DNA of 64,000 nucleotides, taken from assembly GCA_009792885.1 (NCBI GenBank), contig WMCF01000030.1, positions 7,444,417 through 7,508,416 on the forward strand, read 5' to 3'. Shown here one piece after another: positions 1 through 13,620 of this stretch. The notes below the pieces were generated by a model. The model ran no database searches and was not told the origin of the DNA. It worked only from the letters and a program-made list of their open reading frames with translations. Position numbers and translations under genes: made by a program. The stretch comes from Eremophila alpestris peregrina. Taxonomy: Eukaryota; Chordata; Aves; Passeriformes; Alaudidae. Each line of letters begins with the position of its first letter. Positions within the stretch are counted from its first letter, which is position 1.

Positions 1-328
1 TACCTTAATTGTAGCCAGAGTTCTAATTTTCAGGGGTCAGTACTATCATTAAAACCACGTTTGCATCTAAATTAATACTTGGTTGGCAGCTGTGGCAAGT
101 CACAGACATGTCAGGAGGACCCTTCTTATTCTTTTAGATGTGGACTCTAGTACATTGATCCTTCTGTGCTGTGTTAATCTATTAATGAATTGGAAAATGT
201 GTGATGTAGATGAAGCCTTCTGAGTTGGTGACAAATCTTAAATCTAGGTAAGTTACAAGTATAAACACAGAAAGTTGTGAAGGACAGCAAATGAGGTGGT
301 GTCTCACATAAAGCAGCTGGCACTCAAA
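1..328. other. Non-coding DNA, nothing recognised
   Basis: AT-rich unique sequence upstream of the first CR1. The only open frames are about 60 codons, with no recognisable motif. No repeat or RNA gene was recognised here. Confidence 0.6.
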
Positions 329-593
329 GTCACAGAATTTTGGGGGTTGGAAAGAACCTATGGAGATCATCTAATCCAACCCCCTTGCCAAGGCAGATTT
401 ACCTGAAACAGGTGACACAGGAACAAATCCAGGTAGGTTTTTCAGAAAGGGAGACTCCAGAACCATGCTGAGCAGCCTGTTCCACTGCTCTGTCACCCTC
501 AACGTAAAGAAGTTCTTTCTCAAGTTGAGGTGGAACTTCTTGTATTTTAGTTTATGATCGTAAAAGAGTAACATTAATGACTCCTTTGTCCTT
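329..593 (-). mobile_element. CR1 LINE 3' fragment (reverse orientation)
   Basis: On the + strand this begins with the reverse complement of a CR1 tail: an imperfect CACAGAATTTTGGGGGTTGG, then the characteristic GGTTGGAAAGAACCT and ATCATCTAATCCAACCCCC. It continues with the CR1 blocks for AGCAGCCTGTTCCACTGCTC and TCACCCTCAACGTAAAGAAG. The 3' end therefore lies on the left and the copy is 5'-truncated, as is normal for CR1. Short open frames across it are remnants of, or antisense to, the old CR1 ORF2 C-terminus. Divergence is high. The right edge is uncertain, because CCTTTGTCCTT at about 583-593 still resembles CR1. It abuts a second CR1 that points the other way. Confidence 0.9.
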
Positions 594-1070
594 AAGACTT
601 CTTAAGGGCTTTGAGGTGCTGGAGCATGTCCAGAGAAGGGCAGCAGACCTGGTAGAGGATCTGGAGTGCATGTCCTATGAGGAATGGCTGAGAGAGCTGA
701 GGTTGTTTAGCCTGGAGAAGAGGAGGATCAGGAGAGACCTTATGACTCTCTGCAACTGCCTGAAAGGAGGCTGCAGCCACATGGGGGTCAGCCTCTTCTC
801 CCAGACACAGCTAGTGACAGGATAAGGGGAAATGGCCTCAAGCTGTGCCAGGGAAGATTCAGGTTGGACATCAGGAAGAGTTTCTTCATGGAAGGGATTG
901 TTAGAAGTAGGTGGCCCAGGGAAGTGGTGGAGTTAGTGTTCCTGAGGGTGTTTAAGGAAATTCTGGATGTGGCACTCAGTGCCATAGTCTAGTTGACACA
1001 TGGTGTTCAGTCAGAGGTCGGACTCAATAATCTCAGGGTTTTTTTCAGCCTCATTGATTCTGGGATTCTT
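594..1070 (+). mobile_element. CR1 LINE, ORF2 C-terminus plus 3' UTR
   Basis: A 5'-truncated CR1 retrotransposon in + orientation. The frame at 577-825 encodes the C-terminal part of the CR1 ORF2 polyprotein (the endonuclease/reverse-transcriptase protein). The segment reading SYEEWLRELRLFSLEKRR matches the family's conserved block just after the reverse-transcriptase domain, followed by a KGGCS motif. A stop codon at 823-825 cuts the frame; in a complete element the frame would run on through the sequence that here continues in another frame. After that comes a long 3' region with a GTGGCACTCAGTGCCAT block and a degenerate tail, CATTGATTCTGGGATTCTT. No catalytic residues remain, so it is a dead copy. 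Its tail block resembles the copy at 21641-22600 more than those at 3809 and 55670, which suggests a different CR1 subfamily. Confidence 0.93.
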
Positions 1071-3808
1071 TAGCTCCCTAAATCCATTCTCAAAGAATTC
1101 TTTTTCCCATATCTAGACATGATCAGACCCTTATCCTTCAACTATCTGTTGCATTTAGATAAATTTATCCATACTCAACCTTTTTATAGCATGACCTACA
1201 TCTTTCATTCTTTGCTCCTTTAGTGGTTGTTCTTTGGAATTCTCTGACATTTTCTTAATAAAGTTCACCAAACAAATCTTACATGAGTTACATAAGTGTT
1301 TAAATGGCTTTACAACATGGTGCTTGTCAGAACAGGTATTTTGAAGCACCCATATATTTAAGGAATGAGGCATTTTAAAATGTGTGTAAAATCATTTCCT
1401 GAAACAGACTAAGCTACAGGAGCAAAAGGAGCTTTCAATAACAGCACTTCAATTTAGCTATAGATTTGATCAGCACAATTAAGCTGGTTAGTGATGTGAC
1501 TACTTTACCATGTCTCTGTCAGTAAAACTGAATTCTTCTGAAATTTGAGGCCCACATGGAAAATGAGGAGACAAAAAAATCACTGAGGATCAAACTTAAA
1601 GGTCTTTTATTATTGACAAAGATGCTGTGTGTATAATTCAGAAGCAGACATGTAAAAATATGTCTCTTCAATAAGCTCTGCAGAATAAATTTTAATGGAG
1701 AAGACACAAGATTCTAGTCATGGACAGGTGTCATCAAAGGATTTAATGCAGTTTTTTGCAACATTAATTCAAATTTGCCTTTATCCAAATGCTGACCAAT
1801 GGATTGAAATGTTCAAGGAAATTTAATGATTTATGGCACTCTATTCAGATTTATGGCAGAAATGTATAGTAGTGCATCACAAAGAAAAGATGAGCTTTTT
1901 TTATAGGATAAGCATAAGAACAGAGCTGAGCAACTGATACTCAAAGGTATGTGTTTGACTGGTGACCACTGAAAACTAATTCCTTTCTTTATTGCCCTTG
2001 TCACCTTCATTCAGTGCTAAAACAGTGTTACTCCCTCTAGAAGTCCATGCAAGGGCCTGTGCCTGAGGATACCAGATCCATTGTTGAAGGTATGCAACCG
2101 TGGCTCAGAATTCTGAGGAAAATGCTAAGTTGCAGGGAAGAAAAAAAAATTGTCAGAAAGTCTGAAGAGGAGATTCATGTGAGGTGAGAAAGCTGAAATT
2201 GCAGACAGAGTAAGACAAGGGAAAGCACTGACATGGGCAAAGTATAAAATCATCAAGGAAAATCAGTGTTGGAGGGAGGCATGACTGTGGCTGTGCTCCA
2301 GGGAGCTGTAAGAGCTGCCCTTCCTCTTTTTTAACTTCTGCCTACCTGGCAAGCAGAGACTCTGCTTATTCTTATAAAGGATAGTGAGCAGATTAATGCC
2401 TAACCTAGTAGTGATCATTTGGGTGTGATAACCAATAAGTAATTTTTACACTTCTGAGTATGTCCTGCTCACAGAATCACTTTGTGTTTGGCTAAGGTGT
2501 CTGAACAGGGACACAAAGAGGAATGATTACAGGACACAAAAGTTGACAGAGAATGCATATGTGGGAATTGTACTCCCAAAACATCAGTTCAAAAGAAAAT
2601 ATGTGCTCCCAGATAAAAAAAAGGATGGTTTTGAACAGAGACTAATGACCCTTGATCCAGCCAAGGAGTCATTAAAAAATGAAAATATTTTCTAAAAAAC
2701 AAACAAAACCACAAAACAAAACAAAGATTCAGTGTTGCCAAGGGATTTGTTTTGGAAAATAATCAATGAAAAACTCCAAAGAATCATTATATATCTGCAA
2801 ATATAAAGCAGATTTTTGTCATATGTTGAAAATGTCTTTAGAAATTTCCTAGTAGTCTTATGATCTATTGAACACAGCATGGAAATATTTAATGATATTG
2901 GGAACAATCATGGCAGGGGCAGTGGGTTTGCACTTTTGTTCTCATTTTTTTTCTCCTCTCTTCGGTTTTTGCTTGATTTTAACATAGGTGAAGCTACATA
3001 TCTGATTGACAATTATTATGTTTTTTCAGGCAATCCAGAATTGCTCTTGATTCTTTAATAGCCCTCAAATAAAGGGGGATTTTGCTTCCCAAAGGTATGT
3101 TATTGGGTATAATTTTCCATAAATGTTTATATAGTTCATTAAAGGGTGAACATTTTTTTTTCCTTGTTTCTTCTTGCATAACCAGACAGTTTGATATTTT
3201 CCCTTTCGCTTTTTGACATCTTGGGTGGGATTTGTCAAAGGAATGCAGGCGTGGGATGCAGTCTAGACATGGGTATTTGAGCTAGTCATTTTAAGCTGCT
3301 TCAATGGTCAGCAAAGAGAAAAAGACACTTTTGGAAAGGAATTAATTTCATCATAGAGTACACTTTTGAAATATGTTAGATGCATCATTCTCTAAAACTG
3401 CTTATTTTTCTTTGTTGACATTGAGGAAGGTCTGAGAAGACCACCTCAGAGGTAAATGAAGTTTTGCAAAAGGAGCCTCTGTCCTGGCATCAGTGTAGAC
3501 TCTCTTGGCTGCCAAATGCTGAGTCTGCCATCACTTGAAATTCTGGGGTGAGATGAATTACTGTCTGGAAGCCAGAAAGCAAAACCTGAAACCATCCATT
3601 AAATAGAAAACTCAGTCAGAAAATGGACACTATAGAAGGGGAATGGCTCAGAGCTTTTAAATCACTCCATCTGCTCACAATTTGTCTCATTTCATTTCCT
3701 AACACTTCATTTAAAGTGTCTACTTTTGCATTTCATCTTTTTCCTCTTGTGACAGCCTTTGGGACACAGCCTGTGTTCAGGTTCACAGCTGCTCTGCCCC
3801 TGAAGACG
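1071..3808. other. Non-coding AT-rich DNA
   Basis: Unique-looking sequence with short A and T runs, for example an imperfect (AAAAC)n tract near 2695-2724. Open frames are all under 90 codons, none recognised. No RNA gene or repeat family was identified. Confidence 0.55.
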
Positions 3809-3978
3809 TTACCCAAAAAATGTGGGTGCTCCACTATGGAAGTGTTCAGGGCCAGTTTTGAAGGGGCCCTGAGCAACCTGGTCTAGTGGAAGCTGTTCCT
3901 GCCTAGGGCAGAGGGGTGGACCTAGATGGTCTTTAAGGTCTTTTTCAACCCAAACCAGTCTATGATTCTGTGATTTTG
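3809..3978 (+). mobile_element. CR1 LINE 3' end fragment
   Basis: A short CR1 tail in + orientation. Diagnostic blocks are GTGGGTGCTCCACTATGGAA, GGGGCCCTGAGCAACCTGGT, GATGGTCTTTAAGGTCTTTT and the terminal TATGATTCTGTGATTTTG. Only about 170 bases of the 3' end remain, consistent with 5' truncation during target-primed insertion. The antisense open frame over 3809-4090 is a by-product of this repeat and not a gene. Confidence 0.92.
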
Positions 3979-6900
3979 TTCCTCTGAAAATCCTTTTGGA
4001 GATGTTTGTTGTTTCTTGTGTTAAATACAAGCTACTTAGGGCCAGGACAGGAATGAGGTGTGTTTGTAAGCAGTGAGAGCACTTAATCATCAGTATTGAT
4101 CTGTAGGCTACCTTTAGTTTCCAAGTTCCAGTTTGATATACAAGCAGTTAGGGTTTTCTTACATCTTTCACAGTCCGTAATACTTCAGCCTTAGGAGATT
4201 GATAAATTACTACATTTTTACCTGATTCCAATGAAATGGTCTTTTGCTTTCCCACAGTCCTGTACTAACTTTGCAAAAATAGTTTTTATGTGCCTTGGTA
4301 AAGATTTCAAAGTCTGTATACTAATAATAAATTCCCTGTATTGCATGATGTGTTGTATATTCAGTTACTAGGAATTAATATTTTTCATATAGTTTTTTTA
4401 ATCTTCTTGCCATCTCTCCTCTTTTGAGCTGTTATCTCACCTTTCCATTGTTTTATCTTGCCTTCTTTATATTTTAGATGTTAAAACTATTGAAAGTATG
4501 TATAGTAGCAATGATAAGAACTGTGCTTACATCATATCTGTATATAAGTATTTCCCATGCATCCACTACATTTAGCATGACACATTTTTAGTGCTTTTTG
4601 TAACAGCATTTCTCTTTTGGTGATTCATTAAGCAAATAATCACTCAGTTTATTTTTTGTAATATGCCTTCTACCAATTTATTAGTCATTGTTAAGCTAAT
4701 GAGAACATGAAAACAGTAAAGAAAATTAATCTAAATAAAGTAATGGTGTGAGTGTTTAATTAGTTAGGCCCCATTAATTCTTTTTACCTACTGATTCAGA
4801 GTCAAAAACGTCATAGCTGAGTTTGTAGACATAAATAATGTTTGGATATTAAAATAGCACCCTCAAGACAAATTAAAGCATTTTCATCTTTGTTTTCTAT
4901 TTCTATGCATAAAAAGGTTAAAAGAACAGCTAAGACTTTGATTCCTATACTTAGATGGGAATTTGAGCTTTGAAAAAATTTTTTAAAAAGTAATTAAGGT
5001 AAAAGACAGACTCCGTGGTGAGGACATAAATGATTGGTCCAGCTTTTTATGGGGAGATTTTTAATCTTCCTATGACCAGTTATCTCCCCTCTGTGTGGGG
5101 GAAGCTTCCCTTCAGCTCTGTATTTCTGTTTGGCAGCATGTGTTGAGTCCACACAGCCTCCAAGGGCTCACAAATGGTATTTAGCAACTGATGGGACATG
5201 TCCACTCTTTCACCATGTAACACACCTCCAGTGCACATAATCTCATTTTACTATCTGCAGATTTTATTCATTACACTGTCACTGACATTTAAGTCAAACA
5301 TCTTTTCTGCCTGAGACAGCATGAAACTGCAAGAAGAAAGGTATTTGTTGATTTACTATGACAAAATATTTTTTTTTAATGTAGAAATAACCTGTTCACA
5401 GGAAATTGTGGCAAGTTCAGTGCAAGATGAGAAAAATTACTGAGCAGGGCAATAGAAAAGGGCTTTGAGCAACTGAATAAGAATTTCTGTAGATAGGATG
5501 CAAAAGAAGACAAAATTATTATTACCAATTCATATTTTGATCTGTTTTAGCATGTATGGTGTTAGCTAATTTTTTAAAATATCAGATTTGTCTCTGCTGT
5601 GGCTCCACTGCTACTTCAGCTCTATATTTTACTTTATATTTTGTGCTTTTATATTTTAATTTTGCTAGCTAATATTGTCTCTATCACTGTAAAATGTGTA
5701 AAAGACATTATTGTATTGATAATAGGCAGCATCATTAAAAGCTATTGAACAACATGAGCATAAAGCAAAAACTTGTTAATTTAAACTTTTTTTACATTAC
5801 TGTAGTACATAAAGGTCAGATTTGATTTGTAATCTATGATAGAATTAAGCCATAAATATGATGAGTTTGCATGACCTTTCCTTTCTTAGGAATCTACCAC
5901 CAGTCTTATATAATGACTGCACATTTGTAGTAATTATCTGCTTAACTTTCTTGAAATTCAAGTAGTAGACGTGCATAAATACAATATAGTCATAAAAAAA
6001 GAGCTTGAAAAGGGGGCAAAGTAGATGTGACATTTCTGTCCTTCAAAGCAACCTGCCTGAAGTTCATATGCTGAATGATTTGTGTATGTCCTCCACTTCC
6101 CAACCATGACTCCAAGATAGTAACCATTACCAGACTCAAAGAAATTTAGTGAGGTAAAAGAATTGTGAAATATCAGCAGTTTAGTAATGTTTACTTTAAA
6201 CTACCTAGTGTCTCAAAAAATGGCAAATTGAATCTGAATCTGCCATTCTGAAATATCTTTGCTAGTCAAGACTGCTGAAGTAATATTTTCTGACAGATTT
6301 CACTGAATTTTCTTGAAAGGTAAAGGTGAGCTAAGTGCTTATTTTGATAATTCTGTCTACCAAGGGATCAAGATTTGTAGGCAGGGATTTTGAGAAAATA
6401 TTATCCAGTTTTTTGCCTGACTTCGTATATCCTGAAACAAGTGGTAAGCTTCCTGCTGGGGAATATAGGGATAATGAAGGTATGACAGTTTAAATCAGAA
6501 TTGTATGAAAGGGATAAAAGAACATTCTGCTTCCATGATTTAACTTGTTTTGATATTGTTTTATAAGTATTTATAGAATGTGAATTTTAGACATAAAAAA
6601 GTCTTGTTTAGTCATATTATTTTTGATCTCACTTATGTGGGTTTGAAATGTGAATTCAATTCAGTAGACATTTAAATAGCTTAGCTCCAACAGAAACTGT
6701 AGAAATATACCTATCTTGAAATAGCTAAGTGATGAAAAGCTCATCTGAGATGAAATCTGTTCCAGATGGGGCAGAGATGGGTTTAGAATTAAGACCATTA
6801 TCTAAATATGAAGTCACTTGGTGGGAGGCCACTCAATACTACCAGAAATACCATCCTGAGAGTTTTTTCTAAGGATATCTTCATTTGAATGGTTTCTCTC

Positions 6901-9240
6901 CTGCAGGTAAAAAAGAATTGTTTGAGAAATTCTGGCGTCTTTGCATGTCAATGCTGTCTGATTATAATTTCTTGCTGTGTATCCTCAGGAGCCTTTGCAC
7001 CAGCTTCATAGATAATGCATAAGGAAAATCACAGTTTTTCACTCTGGTGTGGGGAAAGGGTCAAAACTTCCTGAATCCAGGTTACATGTGGCAGCAAGCA
7101 GCCATCGAATGACAAGTCTCTGACTCTGTTTGAAATCCTAAGCAGGAGCAATGAAGTCTGCCCATGAGCTAGGACTTTTCACTCCTCAGCCCAGACCCTT
7201 CTCATACCGGGGCAGGGCTTGTCACTTCTGTAAAGCCTGGGGGTTACCAGAGAACTTTGGGAACTACAGAATAAATTCAGAGTGCAGGAATTCTTCTGGG
7301 TGAAATAAAACTAAAAATATTTCTTTCCTTAAAAGGACACTTTAAAATATCATAGTACTTTCAGTACAATTTACTCTTTTATAACAGTTTTAAATGCTGT
7401 AGATAGCTCATGATGACTTTTGGTGTCAGTGTTCTAAGTGGGTGATTTCTGAATATGGCTAAATATTGGGATATTTTGCTCTAACTGGCAGTCATCCTTT
7501 TTAATATTTTTTTCACATTTGATAGCAATCCAATTTCCAACTTTTTACCTATAGATTTGTAACCTCGATAAGGCCTTCATGGACAGAGGTAGTGATAACT
7601 CTCTGTTTAAATCAGTGTGTTCCTTGACTGATGTTTTCATAGGAGTTAGACCATCTAAAAGGAAGAGCATTTTCCAATTTCATAGTTGTCTTCGTCTGTA
7701 TGTCTGACACACTGGTTTGAGTAGCTTTGATTATGACAGTCCCACAGATAGATTATATGTATGCAACTGGAAGTTTCTGAAGTGCAATTTGTCAGATACT
7801 GAAATGCTGTAAATTCATCATGTGGCCATAAAGGCTTTGCACTACAAAAAGGTTAAGCTTGTTCAGCAAAAATCTGTACCATTGTTGCAACTATCTGGGG
7901 AAAAAATCCTCTTTTCTTACATTACTTTTTTTACTAAAAGTAATATTAGTTCTTTTCTCTTAGGGCTTTTTTTTGCTGCAAAAGGATTTTGCTTATCAGC
8001 CTTTAGAGTCCGATTTATTGCATTTTAAATTAAGATTAGCAGATTGTATTTTGACAGTTTCTGTATATTTATGCTTTCCAATCTGGTGAATCCAGGAGGA
8101 AATCATTCTTATTTTCTAATCTTGAGTTGCACAAAATGAAGAAATTTGCATATTTTTTACTCAATCTGTGAGTTACAAAAATCCCCAAATGGGATAACCC
8201 TCAATCATTTTATTCTGCTTCTGGAATAGCTCAAACTGTGTGCTAGTTCTTGGGATAAATTTGTCTGCAGATTTGCATATCTCCATTCTATTTTCTTTTT
8301 CTGTGCAATTAATCCCAGCTTGCCTAATTTCTAATGTGTAGAATGGAAAAACTTTTATGACACTATAAATTTTAAAGACAAAAGAGGGCAAAATTTTGAA
8401 GAAAAACAGAACTGAGATTAAGTTGTAACATTTAAGATGTATATGTCGAAAAAAATTCTCCCTTATTAAGAAGCTCAACTAAGAGCAGAAATAACAGCAG
8501 TTATTAAATTTTTGATGTTAGAAGTTGATCTGGATATGATACAGTGCAAGACTGCAGTAGAAGGAAGAAAAGCTGGTTTACTTGAACATATGAGCTCAGG
8601 GCTATGTCACTGAGTGTTCTGCAAGGGTATAACTGAATGCAATCTTTACCAAAAGTTTATTTTCTCTGCCTTTTTATTTTGAATAAAAAATGTAATATAT
8701 AATTATAAATTAAGCCAAGTAAAAGTTAACATGGTACTAGATTTCTAATTTTTAAGAAATTAACAAACTCCAAAAGGCCAATGCTCTTTTATCGTACTAG
8801 AGCAAGACTTGTCCTTATTCCAGTAATCATCTTGTAGCTGCTCAGTCTCAATATTCTGTATTTATAAAGCTGGAGTGAAACATTTTCTTAAGGGTTTGAT
8901 TAATTTTTAGCCTTTTCAGTCAGAAAGAATGGATAGATGCCTTTAGTCTAATTTCACTCAGACATGCTGCATTATTTTGCTGTTTTTTAAGAAACGTAGT
9001 TAAGCGCCTTTCCTCTTTCAGCTTATGAAATGAAACAGCTCTTGAGCTGTTTGAAAGCAACAAATCAACACACATGACTTACCAGAATGAAACTTTTTCA
9101 AATGGGCCTTATCTGTTGTTGGTATATTATAATTACTTCAAGGAGCTTCTATTTAACATACTTGCAGAGTTTAACAGGTAGGAAACGTGACACTTAACTA
9201 ACACAATCAAATATTACCTGCCAACAACTGTGAAATCTCC
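3979..9240. other. Non-coding AT-rich DNA
   Basis: About 5.3 kb of AT-rich unique sequence. Open frames reach at most about 100 codons (8173-8478, minus strand, no recognised family). A slightly GC-richer stretch at 7070-7260 has no identifiable repeat or exon. I found no tRNA, CR1 tail or long tandem array. Confidence 0.5.
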
Positions 9241-9500
9241 TTGCTTTCTCTTTTTATGGCATGCTTCCTTAGCCAAGCTCCTAGCCTGTGAACAATTACC
9301 GCAAATTGTTCAAATGACCTGCTTTTAACAGGGCACTTGGGACAGCCCAGCAGTCACTCTGATCATACCACCCCAGCTGCTGCTGAGGAGCACCAGGCCT
9401 GCACCTGGCTGTCAGAGATTCATGTCTCCTCAGTCCTTCCGACTGTCTGCTCCATACTCCCTGTCTGAAACCTGTCAGAGAGGGATGAGCATCCACTATT
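9241..9500. other. GC-richer patch, unclassified
   Basis: The stretch at about 9320-9490 is clearly GC-richer than its surroundings and carries a 66-codon minus-strand frame (9296-9496). The peptide resembles nothing I know. It could be an old, unrecognised repeat or conserved non-coding DNA; I cannot tell which. Confidence 0.3.
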
Positions 9501-12500
9501 TGAGTATCTTCTGCAGGATAATGGTCATCACGTAGTCAGTGGGCTTTTATTTTTCCTTTATTCTCCTGTTTTCTATATTATGAGTTGGTTTTGTTGTTTT
9601 CTGTTTATTTGTGGTTTTGGGGTTTTTTCTGTGATTCAAACAATATTTTGTAATTAGGAAGAGTTTTGGAAATCATGGGTTTGTCAGATGAGATGCTTCC
9701 TCAAAGAGCTAAAGAAAATGGTATGGAGAAACAGAGGATCTGTTATACCTGCAGGGGGCATTGCAATACAAAGAAAGGAGCAATGAAAGCTTCCAACCAA
9801 ATTGTCTGATAACATTTTATAACATTTGACTGTCAGATTTGGACTTAATTTTGTCTTTGCTTTCAAAAATTGTCAAGTTTTTTTTTTAAGATATTAATGG
9901 ACTTTTTTCCTAATGGTTTTGAAAGAAGTGTTATATTACATTTGGAAGGATATTTTTCAGTGTTTATGCACTTGCTGATAGTGATGAAGAACATTGGGAT
10001 AATGGTATTAAAATGGGACATAAAATACCAGTATTTTTTTCTGTAGTATAGAAAAAGAGTTTGAAAAAGATGCATTAATAACGTTTAAACTTCTTCACTA
10101 GTTTAATGAGTCTAGTTAGTCTATAAATATTATTAATCTCTTTTTTTACATTTTTTGTATGTGTACTTTTATTTATTAAAGAAAATAAGGCATGGCATCT
10201 AAGCTGGCCAGCAATTCTGGTATAAAATTTTATCTATTTTGTTATGCACATATATGAGAGTGATGTTGACTATGTTGTTGTTCCTCATAGAATTCATTCA
10301 TTATCTTTCATGAAGTATATTTTTATAGTTTGATAGCCTATGATGAGTGAAAACAAGCTGATATGTAACTTCTGCTTCACAAATGATAGGTGGACACTGA
10401 TAAACATAAACATTGGGAACTATGGAATCACTCCTAAGATAAACTATGCACATATATTTCTGTGTACTGCAGAATATAATTGCAATCTTTTGTCAACAAT
10501 ACCTCAATCTTTCTCTTCTCAATTACAGAAAATCATTCTCCTAGGAAGCAGGCAAAAAAGCTGTATCTGTTAGCAAAAAAAGGAAGGTGTCCAGACTTGA
10601 GAGCTGTCACTGGGAGGAAAACGATGATTAAATGGCGTTACTAACTGCTCATAAGGAAAAGACTAGCCCTCAAGTACAGTAGAATGGCTGGTTTTGTAAC
10701 TGCATGATTGACAGTAGTTCTATGCAATTTCTGCTTATTTTACTCCCTTTCACTCCTAAAGGGACATTTATTTTTGTTTCTTCCCTTCTTTCACTAGCAG
10801 TCATGTTGTAATGAATTACAAGGTTTAGTTGTTATGTGATTTATGATAGCAAACTGTTATTTTTTCAAAATGGAGTCAGTCATCTTTGCAAATTTCTTTG
10901 GATTACGTTATACCCAGGGAAAATGGAATTGTTTTTAATTTTTTTTTGTAAAATACTCATAGAAGAGAGACTTAGCTGAGAAGACATAATTTTGTTTCCA
11001 GGATTTATCAGCAAAGTGTTTATGAATGCTACTGATCTGTTGGCTGTTTCTTTGTAGTCTTAAAGTAAATATTTGACACCATGTTCCTGATATTCTGCAT
11101 TTTCTGATAGATTCCCTGCATTGCAATAAGTGTTGCATTCTTGCAGCAGATTCTGATCTTGAGCTTTGTCAAAATTGAGTTCAAAGCCATTAGCATCCAC
11201 TTACCATATCTTTTCCTGCATAAGTTTTCAGTACTTTTGTTGCGTTTTCTGTCACATTGTAAAAAAGAAAACAGTGATTTGATTTTTTTTATCCATTTTC
11301 TTATCTCTTTGATTGTTCTAGGAAAAGGAAAAACCAGCACTGGAACTGAATTGCTCTTAGGCATGGCAAACCACTCTAGTTTCATATAATCACCTCAAAA
11401 AGGAAAACACTTTATCCACATTAATAACTTGACATATTCTATTTCAGATGTGCATTTAATTTATACAAATTTCTTAACTGACCTAACTTCCACATTTTTT
11501 AGCCAGTTGTGGAATTTTCTTACCAGTTTGTTCAGGCAAGGCTATATTCCATGTTTAAGTAGTTTACTTAGTCATCTGTATTACATTAGTAGCACTCTAG
11601 AATGAAAACAGATGTATTTTCTTTATTCTTAACAGAGCAACTGATAATTCTCATGGTTGTAATTCTCATACTAGTAAAAGCTATGATGATCAAAATAGGT
11701 TTCTTATGATTATTTTCGAAGTGTCAGTTCCAAAAGGAGAAAAATGAGGAAGGATCTCAGTAGAGTTCACCAAATAAAAGCTCATCAAATAATGAACAAT
11801 ATAAAATCGGTTAATTCTTATTTAGTTAAAGTTTTGCTTGCTTCATCTGGACATCACTTGTTATTGATGCAATTATGCTTGTGCTTGGGAGGGTGCAAAT
11901 ACTGCTAAGTTCCTTAAGATGAGAGAGAGAAGAGTCATCACCTCTTGACACATATTTGTTATAGTTTCCCTTTTGGTCTAGGAAGTGTTAAAGGTCAGGA
12001 CCCTGGCATTCAGACTGAATCCCAAGAACTCATGCTTGAAATTTTGACTTGAAATACATTTTCCACATTTAATGCAATTTCAAAACCTTTGCAAGGGTTA
12101 TGTGAACAAGGTAAGTAGGGGTTTTTTGTCATAGAGAAATTACAAGATCAAAATCCATAGAACTTTATGGACTCGAAGACAGAGCATATACATCTGCTTA
12201 ATTCCATTTTGAACAATTTTGAATGGTTTTAGCTACTATTTTCTCCTCCCATAACAAAAGGCTGACAAAGAAAAATTTTCTGTCTTCACTTTTATTGTCC
12301 ACTCTTTTATATGTTTCTTGTTATCAATAGTGTTTACTTGTAAATTACATAACAAATTCTTCAATATTCAAATTTATTTTGCTAGAATAACATGTATTTC
12401 AAAGGTACACAGATCAGGAAAGACGATTGCCTTGGGATGGTAAAAATGTCATTCCTTTATTACTGAATTTAAAAGGAATCTGAAAGCTCATGTCATAAAA

Positions 12501-13424
12501 TCATTGTGTCCTTGGTTAGCTATAAAATATTTGATTACTTGATTTGGAGCCAGATATGTGCATTCCTTGCCTTAGTCACAGGGGGTAAACACACAAAGGC
12601 AGCTGTGGATTTAATTTTGTAGTGACAAATGGTTTGTTACTCCTAGATATTGCTCTAGTACATTGTATACATAGAAAAACAGTGTCAGACAGAAACTTTG
12701 GGAAAAGTTTGGCTAAATTCACATACCTGGAGTTAACCAGATTAAACTGGTTTAGTTTAAATAACTAAAATTCCCCCACCTTAATACTGCCAGGACTCAA
12801 GGACAGATTGTTTAGTACCATCACAAGGAAAGATCTCTTGCATTCAAAAATTGCTCTTTCTCAGATGAGACTGAAATATTAATCTTATTGCCATTTTTAA
12901 AACACCTTATTTAAGAATTTCCATACCATTGCTATTGCCAAGGGCCCAAGAATTTTCCACATTGGCAAAAACTGATTTTCTGTAGTGTTTGTTACTGACA
13001 GCATGTTGAAATAACTACTCTGTCTTGGTGGTAATCACAACCTGGTCAGATCCTTACTTCTGCTAGCTTTCTACACACTATGAAGGGCAGCTTTCATTCC
13101 CAAGGTAGGGACTTAGCAACTTCTGGGTTTTTTCATCATCTTTTATGACAATTCAAGACAGGCTTGATGCTGGAAAAGGGATTCTTTGTGCCTTCAGCCA
13201 GAGTCAGCACACTGAGTTTATTACTTCCTTGTTACACTGCATTGCACCAGGTGGTGGTGAAAGCCAAAACAGTATCTCTATCACCATTTGGTATTATAAA
13301 ATAGCCTAGTAGCTTGACTGAAGAGTAAGAACATAAGTAAAAAGAGTATTTTATACCCACAAAGTTTCTGCTGAAAGATGTCATGTTGTTTTTGTAAGCT
13401 GTCAATAGAAGAGGTCTTTAGGAT
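9501..13424. other. Non-coding AT-rich DNA
   Basis: AT-rich unique sequence. Frames at 11029-11385 (minus) and 11141-11389 (plus) overlap on opposite strands, and neither has a recognisable domain, so I treat both as chance. No repeat family was recognised. Confidence 0.5.
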
Positions 13425-13620
13425 GGGATGAAGGTCAGAGGACTGAGCACTGAAACAAGCTGCCCAAAGAGGTTGTTTCAGTGTCCCTCACTGAAGATAT
13501 CCAAGAACTGTCTGGATTCAATTCTGTTCAATGTTCAGGGATGGCCCTGCTTGATCAGGGAGATTTGATAGGTGATCAACTGTGGTCCCTTCCAACCTTA
13601 CCAATTCTGTGATTCTGTGA
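13425..13620 (+). mobile_element. CR1 LINE 3' end fragment
   Basis: CR1 tail in + orientation. It has the blocks AACAAGCTGCCCAAAGAGGT, TCCCTCACTGAAGATATCCA and GGATGGCCCTGCTTGATCAG, then GTGGTCCCTTCCAACCTTAC and a clean tail AATTCTGTGATTCTGTGA. The body differs from the 3809 and 55670 copies (SCLTEDIQELSG-like reading), indicating another CR1 subfamily. It is 5'-truncated and non-coding. Confidence 0.93.

Noticed and set aside
577..825. 82-codon plus frame as a host gene
   Set aside because: It is the C-terminal part of CR1 ORF2 (conserved SYEEWLREL...FSLEKRR block) in a truncated LINE.
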